Assembly (NCBI GenBank): GCA_007123625.1
Contig: SKKS01000263.1
Span: 1-12,845, forward strand
From: Paracoccaceae bacterium
GTDB lineage: Bacteria > Pseudomonadota > Alphaproteobacteria > Rhodobacterales > Rhodobacteraceae
Reading direction: 5' to 3'
DNA length: 12,845 nucleotides
Below, one piece after another: positions 5,913 to 12,845 of this stretch. Both the position numbers and the translations under genes were made by a program. The notes below the pieces were generated by a model, which was given only the letters and a program-made list of their open reading frames with translations, was not told where the DNA came from and made no database searches. The stretch's first letter is position 1; every line of letters begins with the position of its first letter.

Positions 5913-6137
5913 GCGCATTTCGACTGGGCCGCGCTGATGCGGGCGGGTTTGCGCGACCTGCGCCTGACGCCGACCCAGTTCTGGGCGCTCACGCCGGTGG
6001 AGCTGGCGGTGATGCTGGGGTTCGAGGGGGGCGCGCAGCCGTTGAGCCGTGCGCGGCTTGAGGAACTGGCGGCGCGCTATCCGGACCGGCGCCCTGGTTC
6101 CGGCGAAAACCATCCTGACGAAGGAAACACACCATGA
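5883..6137 (+). CDS. GTA second tail assembly chaperone, RcGTA g10.1 homologue
   Basis: An 84-residue protein (78 if started at 5901) corresponding to the small gene between g10 and the tape measure gene, which plays the part of the T domain of lambda gpGT. The conserved core is HFDWAALMRAGLRDLRLTPT, then QFWALTPVELAVMLGF and the helix RARLEELAARYPD. F/W-D-W-A-x-L-M-R-A-G and the T-P-x-x-F/Q-F-W-A-L-T-P-x-E-L pattern are family hallmarks. The first six residues (MSGSAG) exist only because of the 18-bp duplication, so the ancestral start is probably the ATG at 5901. The stop overlaps the g11 start as ATGA. Confidence 0.85.
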   Translation: MSGSAGMSGSAHFDWAALMRAGLRDLRLTPTQFWALTPVELAVMLGFEGGAQPLSRARLEELAARYPDRRPGSGENHPDEGNTP

Positions 6138-6793
6138 CCGATCTGAGCGAATTCGAGAACCAGCTGGCGGCGCTGGAGCTGCGGTTGGGCAATACCGGCG
6201 GCATGGTGGCGGGGTTTGAAAGTGAACTTGCCGGGCTGGAGCGGTCAATGGCCTTTACCGGCCAGCAGGTCGACACGCTGTCGCGGTCGTTCGGCGGCGG
6301 GTTGCGCCGCGCGTTCGACGGGGTGGTGTTCGACGGCATGCGCCTGAAGGATGCGTTGCGGATGGTGGCGCGATCCATGTCGGGCGCGGTCTACAATCAG
6401 GCCATGGCGCCGGTGCAAGGGGCGCTTGGCGCGGCGCTGGCGCAAGGGGTCAGCGGGCTGATGGGGGCGATGCTGCCCTTTGCGCAGGGGGGCGGTTTTG
6501 CGTCTGGCCGGGTGATGCCATTCGCCAAGGGGGGCGTGATCGCACAGGCCACGGCCTTTCCCATGCGCGGCGGCGCCACTGGGTTGATGGGCGAGGCAGG
6601 CCCCGAGGCAATCATGCCGCTGGCACGCGGCCCCGACGGGCGGCTGGGTGTGCAGGCGGCAGGCGGATCGGGCCGCGCGGTGCAGGTGACGCTGAACATC
6701 CAGACCCCGGATGTGGAAGGCTTCCGCCGCTCGCAGACCCAGATCGCCGCCGAACTGGGCCGGGTGCTGGCCCGTGGGGAAAGGAATTACTGA
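6134..6793 (+). CDS. GTA tape measure protein (short), RcGTA g11 homologue
   Basis: A 219-residue tape measure protein, which sets tail length and fills the tube before ejection. It is far shorter than siphophage tape measures (often 600-1500 residues) but about the size of RcGTA gp11, as expected for a short tail. The N-terminal third is helical and heptad-like (LSEFENQLAALELRLGNTGG, MVAGFESELAGLERSMAFTG), the middle has hydrophobic helices (ALGAALAQGVSGLMGAMLPF), and the C-terminal part holds the conserved Gly-rich block FAQGGGFASGRVMPFAKGGV with GEAGPEAIMPLARG. The closing segment VQVTLNIQTPDVEGFRRSQT and QIAAELGRVLARG is typical of the C-terminus of this family. It starts within the g10.1 stop (ATGA); g12 begins one base after its stop. 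Confidence 0.93.
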   Translation: MTDLSEFENQLAALELRLGNTGGMVAGFESELAGLERSMAFTGQQVDTLSRSFGGGLRRAFDGVVFDGMRLKDALRMVARSMSGAVYNQAMAPVQGALGAALAQGVSGLMGAMLPFAQGGGFASGRVMPFAKGGVIAQATAFPMRGGATGLMGEAGPEAIMPLARGPDGRLGVQAAGGSGRAVQVTLNIQTPDVEGFRRSQTQIAAELGRVLARGERNY

Positions 6794-6794
6794 C

Positions 6795-7457
6795 ATGACG
6801 GGCGCAAGTACTGATACTGCGGGCGGCGGATTCCACGATGTCCGCTTTCCCGCCAACCTGAGTTTCGGCGCTTTGGGCGGGCCGGAACGGCGCACCGAGG
6901 TGGTGACGCTGACCAACGGTCACGAGGAACGCAACAGCCCCTGGGCGCAATCGCGCCGCCGCTATGATGCGGGGCTGGGGCTGCGGGCGCTTGATGATGT
7001 GGAAGCGCTGATCGCGTTCTTCGAGTCCCGGCGCGGGCGTCTGCACGGGTTTCGCTGGAAGGACTGGTCGGACTATCGCTCGGCGCCGGCCTCGCGGGCG
7101 GTGTCGGCGACGGACCAGTTGCTGGGCGTGGGCGACGGAGACCGGCGTGTGTTCCATCTGCGCAAGGCGTATCGTTCGGGCGCGCAGGTGGAATGGCGCG
7201 CGATCACAAGACCCGTGGCGGGCAGCGTGCAGATCGCTCTGGGCAGCGATCTTCTGGTGGATGGCGCGGGCTGGGCACTGGACGCCACAACCGGCGCGGT
7301 AACGTTCGAGATGCCGCCGGGCAAGGGCGCCGAGGTGCACGCAGGTTTCGAATTCGACGTGCCGGTGCGCTTCGACACCGATGTGATCCAGGTTTCGATG
7401 GCCAGTTTCCGGGCGGGCGAATTGCCGCGCGTGCCGGTGGTGGAGATCCGCGCATGA
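6795..7457 (+). CDS. GTA distal tail protein (DUF2460), RcGTA g12 homologue
   Basis: A 220-residue DUF2460 protein, the distal tail ring that joins the tube to the baseplate hub in RcGTA. Family features are FHDVRFPANLSFGALGGPER, then EVVTLTNGHEERNSPWAQSR and RRYDAGLGLRALDDVEALIA, FFESRRGRLHGFRWKDWSDY, VFHLRKAY, an ITRPVAGSV strand and the terminal FDVPVRFDTDVIQVSMASFR. The RWKDW(S/A)DY motif is the clearest marker. The ATG at 6795 is used because GGAAAGGA lies just before it and because the upstream part of the frame overlaps g11. The stop overlaps the g13 start as ATGA. Confidence 0.94.
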   Translation: MTGASTDTAGGGFHDVRFPANLSFGALGGPERRTEVVTLTNGHEERNSPWAQSRRRYDAGLGLRALDDVEALIAFFESRRGRLHGFRWKDWSDYRSAPASRAVSATDQLLGVGDGDRRVFHLRKAYRSGAQVEWRAITRPVAGSVQIALGSDLLVDGAGWALDATTGAVTFEMPPGKGAEVHAGFEFDVPVRFDTDVIQVSMASFRAGELPRVPVVEIRA

Positions 7458-8341
7458 GCCTCCAGACGCATCTGGAAACCGGGATCACTACGGTCGCACG
7501 CTGCTGGAGGCTGACCCGCGCGGATGGTGTGGTGATGGGGTTCACCGACCATGACCGCGATCTTGCCTTTGACGGGGCCACGTTCCGCGCCGACTCCGGG
7601 CTGAGCGCGCGCGCGGTCGAACGCAGCGCGGGGCTGGCGGTGGACAACGCCGAAGCCTTGGGCGCGCTGGTCGATGCGGGCTTGACCGAAGCCGACATCA
7701 TGGCGGGCCTGTATGACGGCGCCGCGGTGGAACTGTGGGAGGTCAACTGGGCCGCGTCCCACCAGCGGCGGCTGGCCTTTCGCGGCCATCTGGGCGAGAT
7801 CGCGCGCGCGGGTGGGGCGTTTCGCGCCGAACTGCGCGGGTTGTCCGAAGTCCTGAACCAGACGCGCGGGCGGGTTTTCCAGGCGCAATGTGGGGCGGTG
7901 CTGGGCGATGGTGCCTGTCGTTTCGACCTTGACGCGCCGGGCTATGCCGTCGACCTGGCCGCGGGCAACGTGGCCGAGGGGCAGCGTTTCGGGTTCGGGG
8001 GTCTGGGCGGTTTCGAAGATCGCTGGTTCGAGCTGGGGCGGCTGGAGGTGCTGAACGGTGCGGCCGCCGGGCAGGTGGGCGTGATCCGCTCGGATCGGCT
8101 TGTGTCGGACGGAACGCGTACGGTGGCCCTTTGGCAGGCGCTTGGGCGCGTGCCCACACCGGGTGACATGGTGCGGCTTGTAGCCGGGTGTGACAAGCGC
8201 GCCGAAACCTGCCGATTGAAGTTCAACAATTTCATGAACTTTCGTGGATTTCCTCATATCCCGCGTGAGGATTGGATTCTGGCTTATCCGCGCCAGGACG
8301 GGGTCAACGACGGTGGCGCGCTGCGGGGGGATGGCGCATGA
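7454..8341 (+). CDS. GTA baseplate hub protein (DUF2163), RcGTA g13 homologue
   Basis: A 295-residue hub protein with an N-terminal DUF2163 region and a C-terminal BR0599-type phage domain. It follows the distal tail ring and forms the centre of the baseplate with gp15. The N-terminal half shows TTVARCWRLTRADGVVMGFT, DHDRDLAFDG, the ADIMAGLYDGAAVELWEVNW block and LAFRGHLGEI. The C-terminal half carries four cysteines at about residues 146, 155, 246 and 253 (QCGAVLGDGACRFD and GCDKRAETCRLKFNNFMNFR), then GFPHIP. In RcGTA the hub has been reported to hold an iron-sulfur cluster, and these cysteines are the obvious ligands here. Starts and stops overlap g12 and g14 as ATGA, indicating tight coupling. 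Confidence 0.95.
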   Translation: MSLQTHLETGITTVARCWRLTRADGVVMGFTDHDRDLAFDGATFRADSGLSARAVERSAGLAVDNAEALGALVDAGLTEADIMAGLYDGAAVELWEVNWAASHQRRLAFRGHLGEIARAGGAFRAELRGLSEVLNQTRGRVFQAQCGAVLGDGACRFDLDAPGYAVDLAAGNVAEGQRFGFGGLGGFEDRWFELGRLEVLNGAAAGQVGVIRSDRLVSDGTRTVALWQALGRVPTPGDMVRLVAGCDKRAETCRLKFNNFMNFRGFPHIPREDWILAYPRQDGVNDGGALRGDGA

Positions 8342-8868
8342 ACACGCCCGACGACACACGCGGCGTGGAAGTGGTGGCGCTGGCGCGCAGCTGGATCGGC
8401 ACTCCGTTCCGGCACCGGGCATCGGTGCGCGGGGCAGGCGCGGATTGTCTGGGGCTGGTGCGGGGGCTTTGGCGGGCGCTGCACGGGCCCGAGCCATACG
8501 CGCTGCCGCCCTATGGCCCGCTGTCCGACGATGCGCGGGCCGAGCCGCTTTGGGACGCGCTGGCCGCGCTGCTTGCACCCGCGCCTGAGGCTGGCGGTCC
8601 GGGCTGCGTGCTGGTGTTCCGTCTGCAACGGGCCGCACCGGCGCGGCATCTGGGCATCCAGACGGCCTGTGGTGCAAGCGCAGGGTTCGTGCATGCCTAT
8701 GGGCGCCACGGGGTGCTGGAGAGCCCGCTTGCCGGGCCCTGGGCACGGATGGTAGTGGCGCGGTTCTGGCTGGCGCCGCCCGGGCCGGGCAATGCGGCCG
8801 GTGCGGGTGGGGGCGTTGCCCCCGTCGACGATGCCGCCGACTCCCCCAGGATATTTTTGCACAGATGA
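8338..8868 (+). CDS. GTA NlpC/P60 cell-wall peptidase, RcGTA g14 homologue
   Basis: A 176-residue NlpC/P60 peptidase carried in the tail tip, thought to cut peptidoglycan peptides so that DNA can cross the recipient envelope. The catalytic Cys is in GAGADCLGLVRGLW (about Cys37), preceded by ARSWIGTPFRHRASVRG. The catalytic His is His104 (PARHLGIQ), and the second His is His119 (FVHAYGRHGVLE). The conserved core ends near ARMVVARFWLAPP (about residue 147). The remaining 29 residues are Gly/Ala-rich, and residues 158-176 (GGVAPVDDAADSPRIFLHR) are a read-through of the dispersed hairpin repeat, not family sequence. The start overlaps the g13 stop (ATGA). A 53-base gap separates it from g15. Confidence 0.93.
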   Translation: MNTPDDTRGVEVVALARSWIGTPFRHRASVRGAGADCLGLVRGLWRALHGPEPYALPPYGPLSDDARAEPLWDALAALLAPAPEAGGPGCVLVFRLQRAAPARHLGIQTACGASAGFVHAYGRHGVLESPLAGPWARMVVARFWLAPPGPGNAAGAGGGVAPVDDAADSPRIFLHR

Positions 8869-8870
8869 TA
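8809..8870. repeat. Two-hairpin repeat ending in a CCCCC...TATTT motif, copy 2
   Basis: GGGGGC (8809-8814) pairs with GCCCCC (8818-8823). A second, imperfect inverted repeat (GTCG at 8824-8827 with CGAC at 8838-8841) follows, then TCCCCCAGGATATTTTTGCA and CAGATGATA. Order, spacing and tail match copy 1 at 3605-3668, although the second stem differs. The g14 frame runs through it and stops at the TGA inside CAGATGAT. It includes an ATTTTT run and could act as a weak terminator before g15. Confidence 0.6.
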
Positions 8871-8921
8871 GGCCGGGACGGCGTGCGGATGCACCGGGGC
8901 GGGCTTTGAAAGGAGCAGGCA

Positions 8922-11900
8922 ATGGCGACACTGGTTCTCTCGGCGGCGGGTGCGGCGCTTGGCTCGGGTTTCGGGGGGGCGGTTCTGGGCCTTTCTGGTG
9001 CAGTGATCGGACAGGCAATCGGTGCGACACTCGGCATGGGTCTGGACCGGCGGTTGCTGTCGGGCGGCACCCGTCAGGTGGAGGGCGCACGGCTGGACCG
9101 GCTGCGCGTCACCGCTGCAGGTGAGGGCGCGCCGGTGCCGCGGGTCTGGGGGCGGGTGCGGCTGGGCGGACAGGTGATCTGGGCCACGCGGTTCCAGGAA
9201 AGCCGCGACGTACAGAGCTTTGGCGGTGGAAAAGCGGGGCCGCGTACCGAGATCACGGAATATGCCTATGCGTTCAGCCTGGCGCTGGCGCTGTGCGAGG
9301 GGCCGATTCTGGGTGTGGGCCGGATCTGGGCCGATGGCGAGGAGATCGCGCGCGGGGACCTGAACCTGCGGGTCTATCACGGCACCGAGACGCAGTTGCC
9401 CGACCCGGTGATTTCCGCTGTCGAAGGGGTTGCGCGGACACCGGCGTATCGCGGGATCGCCTATGTGGTGATCGAGGATCTGGAGCTTGCGCGTTTCGGC
9501 AACCGGGTTCCGCAATTCAGCTTCGAGGTGCTGCGCGCAGCGCAGGCCGAGGCGGAACCGGGCATGGACCGGCTGGTCGAGGCGGTGGCGCTGATGCCCG
9601 GCACCGGGGACTATGCGCTGGCCACCACGCGGGTCAGCCGCGACAAGGGGCTGGGGCTGGTCGAGGCGGCGAATGTCAACACGCCCATGGCGCGCGCCGA
9701 TCTGGACGTGGCGCTTGATGCGCTGACGACCGAATTGCCGCGCTGCGGATCGGTCCTGCTGATCGCGTCGTGGTTCGGCGATGACCTGCGCGCGGGCGAC
9801 TGCCGGATACGACCCAAGGTCGAATCTCATGCCCCCGAGGGCAACGAAATGGCCTGGTCGGTGAGCGGGCTGTCGCGCGCGCAGGCAGAGGTATTGCCGC
9901 AGTTGGACGGGCGCCCCGTCTATGGCAGCACGCCTGCGGATGCCGCCGTGATCGAAGCGATCGACGCGCTCAAGACGCGCGGGCAGAAAGTGGTGTTCTA
10001 TCCATTCCTGCTGATGGACCAGATGCCCGGAAACGGGCGGCGTGACCCCTGGACCGACGCGCCGGACCAGCCCGTTCTGCCCTGGCGCGGGCGCATCACC
10101 GGCCACCGCGCACCGGGTCTGACGGGCACCACCGACGGCACCGTGGTGTCCGAGGTCGAGGTGTTCGACTTCTTCGGCACCGTCGTTGCGCAGCATTTCC
10201 AGATCGTGCCGGGGCAGGTCAAATACACCGGCCCCGACGAATGGTCCTATCGCCGGTTCATCCTGCATCAGGCGGCGCTGTGCGCGGCGGCGGGCGGGGT
10301 CGATGCGTTCTGCATCGGCTCGGAAATGCGCGGTCTGACGCGCATGCGCGGCCCCGCCGGCAGCTTTCCGGCGGTCGAGGCCCTGCGGGCGCTGGCCGTC
10401 GATGTGCGCGCGATCCTTGGCCCGGGGGTCAAACTGACCTACGCTGCGGATTGGTCCGAATATCCTGGCTACCAGACACCCGAAGGCGATCTGCGCTTTC
10501 ATCTGGACCCGCTTTGGGCTGATCCGAACATCGACTTCATCGGTATCGACAATTACATGCCGCTGTCGGACTGGCGCGAGGGGACGGAGCACAAGGACGC
10601 GGGCGACAAGGGTTCTGGCTTGTGCGGCATCTATGACCTTGAATACCTGGGCGGCAACGTCGCCGGGGGCGAGGGGTTCGACTGGTTCTATGCCTCGGAC
10701 GAAGCGCGCCGGGTGCAGGCGCGCACGCCGATTACTGATGGCGCCCACGATGAACCCTGGGTGTTTCGCTTCAAGGACCTCCGCGGCTGGTGGGAAAACG
10801 CGCATCACGACCGCATCGGCGGGGTGCGCGCGGCTGCGCCTTCGCCGTGGGAGCCGCGCTCGAAGCCGATCTGGTTCACGGAAATGGGCTGCGCGGCCAT
10901 CGACAAGGGCACCAACCAGCCCAACAAGTTCCTGGACCCGAAATCGAGCGAAAGCAGCCTGCCGTATTTCTCGACCGGGCGGCGCGATGACGTGATCCAG
11001 ATGCAGTATCTGCGCGCCATGACCGGCTTCTGGTCCGATCCGGCGCACAACCCGCTGTCCGAGCTTTATGGCGGGCGCATGGTGGATATGTCGCGTGCCC
11101 ACGTCTGGGCATGGGATGCGCGGCCGTTCCCTTGGTTTCCGGCCAACCGGGCGCTGTGGAGCGACGGCGCGAACTGGGCGCGTGGTCACTGGATCAGCGG
11201 GCGCGCCACCGGCCAGCCGCTGGCGGCGGTGGTGGCCGAGATCTGCGCCAGCGCCGGGCTGGATGCAGTCGATGTGCGCGCACTGCATGGAGTGGTGCGC
11301 GGGTACGCGGCGCTTTCGACCGACAGCGCGCGGGCGATGCTGGAGCCGTTGATCCTGGCCTATGGAATCGACGTGGCCGAACAGGCGGGAACGCTGGTGT
11401 TCCGCCTGCGCGACGGCCGCGCCGGGGTATCCTTGCGGCGCGCCGATCTGGTTGCCCGCGACGGAGCAGACCCGGAAGCGGTGCGCGCGTCGGTGGCCGA
11501 ACTGGTGGGGCGCGTACAGGTGGGCTTTGTCGAGGCTGAGGCCGATTTCGACACCCGGGTGGCCGAAGCCCGCTTCCCGGACGAGGCGCAAGCCTCCCTG
11601 TCGCGCCGGGACCTTGGTCTGTTGCTGACCCGGTCCGAGGCGCGGGTGATGGCCGAGCGCTGGTTGGCCGAGGCCCGCGTGGCGCGCGACACGTTGCGGT
11701 TCGAGCTGCCGCCGTCCCGGAGCCTTGGTGCAGGTGCTGTGGTGCGGTTCGACGACGGTTCGGGGCAGGGGGCGCTGTGGCGGATCGCGCGGGTGCTTGA
11801 AGGCGCGGGCCGCACGATCGAGGCGGTGCGCGTGGACCCTGCAGTGCATGCGCCGGTGGAAACGGCCGAAACGCCGGTAACGCTGGCGCCTTTCGTGGCG

Positions 11901-12836
11901 CCGGTGCCGGTCAGCGCGGTGTATCTGGACCTGCCGATGATCCGGGGAGCCGAGGTCCCGCATGCCCCCCATGTGGCGGTCGCGGCCCGGCCCTGGCCCG
12001 GTACAGTGGCGGTTCATGATGGCCCGCTGGGCGGTGGATTGGCGCTGAACACGCTGGTGACGGCACAGGCGCGGGTAGGGATCAGCGAAACGCCGCTGGC
12101 CGCAGCGCCGCCGGGGCGTTGGGACCGGGGACCGGCGCTGCGGGTGCGGTTGGCGGGCGGAAGCCTGGCGTCGGTCAGCGAAGAGCAGGTGCTCGCGGGG
12201 GCGAACATCATGGCAATCGGGAATGGCAGCGACTGGGAGCTGTTCCAGTTCGCCGAAGTTGCGCCCCTCACCCCTGAGGTCTGGGAGATTTCGTTGCGGT
12301 TGCGGGGGCAGGCGGGAACGGACGCGGTGATGCCGTCGCAATGGCCTGCAGGCAGCACCGTGGTGCTGATGGATGGCGCGGTCGAGCAGGTCGCGCTGGC
12401 GCTGGAGGCGCGCGGCCTAGCGCGGCGCCTCAAGGCCGGACCGGCGGGCCGCCCGGTCACCGATCCGTCGCATGTGGAGCAGATCATTGCCTTTGACGGG
12501 GTAGGCCTGCGGCCCTATGCGCCGGTGCACCTGCGCGCGCGTCCGTTGCCGGGGGGCGATCTTGCGGTGTCGTGGGTCCGGCGCACGCGGATCGGGGGCG
12601 ACAGCTGGGCAGGGTTCGAAGTGCCGCTTGCCGAGGAGTTCGAGCGCTACCGCTTGGGCGTTTTCGACGGCGGCGGAGTGCTGCGGCGCAGTGTCGAGGT
12701 CGCAACCCCGGCATGGACCTATGCGGCCGCAGAGCGGGCGGCGGACGGGACCCTTGGCGCGCTGAGCGTGTCGGTGGCGCAGGTTTCGGCGCTTTACGGC
12801 CCAGGCCCCGCAGCGGTGCGCGATGTGCTGCCCTGA
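8922..12836 (+). CDS. GTA megatron baseplate/host-recognition protein, RcGTA g15 homologue
   Basis: A 1304-residue protein, the full RcGTA gp15 length, forming the tail tip with the hub and probably contacting the recipient. Residues 1-45 are hydrophobic and Gly-rich (LVLSAAGAALGSGFGGAVLG), suggesting membrane insertion or packing inside the hub. Phage tail-protein modules follow (RLRVTAAGEGAPVPRVWGRV, YAYAFSLALALCEGPILGVG). Around residues 330-720 lies the GTA TIM-barrel-like domain, with FCIGSEMRGL (Glu468), KLTYAADWSEYPG, DFIGIDNYMPLSDWR and WFTEMGCAAIDKGTNQPNKF (Glu654). Residues about 750-980 resemble the phage-tail_3 domain (MAERWLAEARVARDTLRFEL), and the C-terminal domain carries LAGANIMAIGNGSDWELFQF. 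AGGAG at 8911-8915 sets the start. The gene is intact and ends the block; only nine bases of the window follow. Confidence 0.96.
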   Translation: MATLVLSAAGAALGSGFGGAVLGLSGAVIGQAIGATLGMGLDRRLLSGGTRQVEGARLDRLRVTAAGEGAPVPRVWGRVRLGGQVIWATRFQESRDVQSFGGGKAGPRTEITEYAYAFSLALALCEGPILGVGRIWADGEEIARGDLNLRVYHGTETQLPDPVISAVEGVARTPAYRGIAYVVIEDLELARFGNRVPQFSFEVLRAAQAEAEPGMDRLVEAVALMPGTGDYALATTRVSRDKGLGLVEAANVNTPMARADLDVALDALTTELPRCGSVLLIASWFGDDLRAGDCRIRPKVESHAPEGNEMAWSVSGLSRAQAEVLPQLDGRPVYGSTPADAAVIEAIDALKTRGQKVVFYPFLLMDQMPGNGRRDPWTDAPDQPVLPWRGRITGHRAPGLTGTTDGTVVSEVEVFDFFGTVVAQHFQIVPGQVKYTGPDEWSYRRFILHQAALCAAAGGVDAFCIGSEMRGLTRMRGPAGSFPAVEALRALAVDVRAILGPGVKLTYAADWSEYPGYQTPEGDLRFHLDPLWADPNIDFIGIDNYMPLSDWREGTEHKDAGDKGSGLCGIYDLEYLGGNVAGGEGFDWFYASDEARRVQARTPITDGAHDEPWVFRFKDLRGWWENAHHDRIGGVRAAAPSPWEPRSKPIWFTEMGCAAIDKGTNQPNKFLDPKSSESSLPYFSTGRRDDVIQMQYLRAMTGFWSDPAHNPLSELYGGRMVDMSRAHVWAWDARPFPWFPANRALWSDGANWARGHWISGRATGQPLAAVVAEICASAGLDAVDVRALHGVVRGYAALSTDSARAMLEPLILAYGIDVAEQAGTLVFRLRDGRAGVSLRRADLVARDGADPEAVRASVAELVGRVQVGFVEAEADFDTRVAEARFPDEAQASLSRRDLGLLLTRSEARVMAERWLAEARVARDTLRFELPPSRSLGAGAVVRFDDGSGQGALWRIARVLEGAGRTIEAVRVDPAVHAPVETAETPVTLAPFVAPVPVSAVYLDLPMIRGAEVPHAPHVAVAARPWPGTVAVHDGPLGGGLALNTLVTAQARVGISETPLAAAPPGRWDRGPALRVRLAGGSLASVSEEQVLAGANIMAIGNGSDWELFQFAEVAPLTPEVWEISLRLRGQAGTDAVMPSQWPAGSTVVLMDGAVEQVALALEARGLARRLKAGPAGRPVTDPSHVEQIIAFDGVGLRPYAPVHLRARPLPGGDLAVSWVRRTRIGGDSWAGFEVPLAEEFERYRLGVFDGGGVLRRSVEVATPAWTYAAAERAADGTLGALSVSVAQVSALYGPGPAAVRDVLP

Positions 12837-12845
12837 GCGCGACGA

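Noticed and set aside
5883..5918. Programmed frameshift between g10 and g10.1 as in lambda G/GT
   Set aside because: I see no slippery heptamer near the g10 end, and g10.1 has its own ATG starts overlapping the g10 stop.
8697..12341. Minus-strand open frame of 1214 residues opposite g15
   Set aside because: Shadow of GC-rich codon use. It is antisense to a clearly homologous gene, its protein is dominated by Arg, His, Pro and Gln, and no domain is recognisable.
2387..12836. Ordinary prophage or tailocin instead of a GTA
   Set aside because: Gene order and protein lengths (short tape measure, 1304-residue g15) follow RcGTA exactly. There is no integrase, repressor, lysis or replication gene within the block, and a tailocin would not be expected to keep a major capsid gene.
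1..12845. CRISPR arrays, tRNA or rRNA genes, insertion sequences, attachment sites
   Set aside because: No array of regularly spaced repeats, no cloverleaf, no transposase and no att-like direct repeats were seen on reading both strands.

Overview
This window is chromosomal DNA from a GC-rich alphaproteobacterium, almost certainly of the order Rhodobacterales (Roseobacter/Rhodobacter group). The evidence is a block of genes that reads, in canonical order, as the gene transfer agent (GTA) of the Rhodobacter capsulatus type (RcGTA), flanked by two families common in these bacteria (DUF2125 and DUF2852). All family assignments come from reading the protein sequences by eye; no database search was run.

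Layout: 1-391 has no gene I can support. 392-1363 (+) encodes a membrane-anchored DUF2125 protein. It converges on a DUF2852 single-pass membrane protein at 1471-1875 (-), with a hairpin flanked by T-runs on both sides between them. 1876-2386 is a non-coding, hairpin-rich junction. From 2387 to 12836 (+) lie twelve genes corresponding to RcGTA g5 (major capsid), g6 (head-tail adaptor), g7 (stopper), g8 (tail terminator), g9 (major tail tube), g10 and g10.1 (tail assembly chaperones), g11 (short tape measure), g12 (distal tail protein), g13 (hub with four cysteines), g14 (NlpC/P60 cell-wall peptidase) and g15 (the roughly 1300-residue baseplate/fibre 'megatron'). All are open from start to stop. 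Most are coupled by ATGA stop/start overlaps, as expected of one long operon building a capsid and a short tail.

The main oddity is what is missing. In RcGTA the capsid gene follows g1-g4 (small terminase, large terminase, portal, prohead protease). Here the block begins sharply at the capsid gene, and the next genes upstream are unrelated housekeeping-type genes facing other ways. The DNA-packaging and capsid-maturation half of the cluster is either encoded elsewhere (a split GTA locus) or lost. Intact downstream frames favour a split or recently broken locus over an old decayed one.

Smaller points: a GC-rich two-hairpin repeat ending in a CCCCC...TATTT motif occurs twice (g5-g6 spacer and end of g14), and the second copy supplies the C-terminal tail of the g14 peptidase. 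A perfect 18-bp tandem duplication duplicates the g10.1 start codon. A promoter-like sequence sits in the rare AT-rich spacer before the major tail gene.
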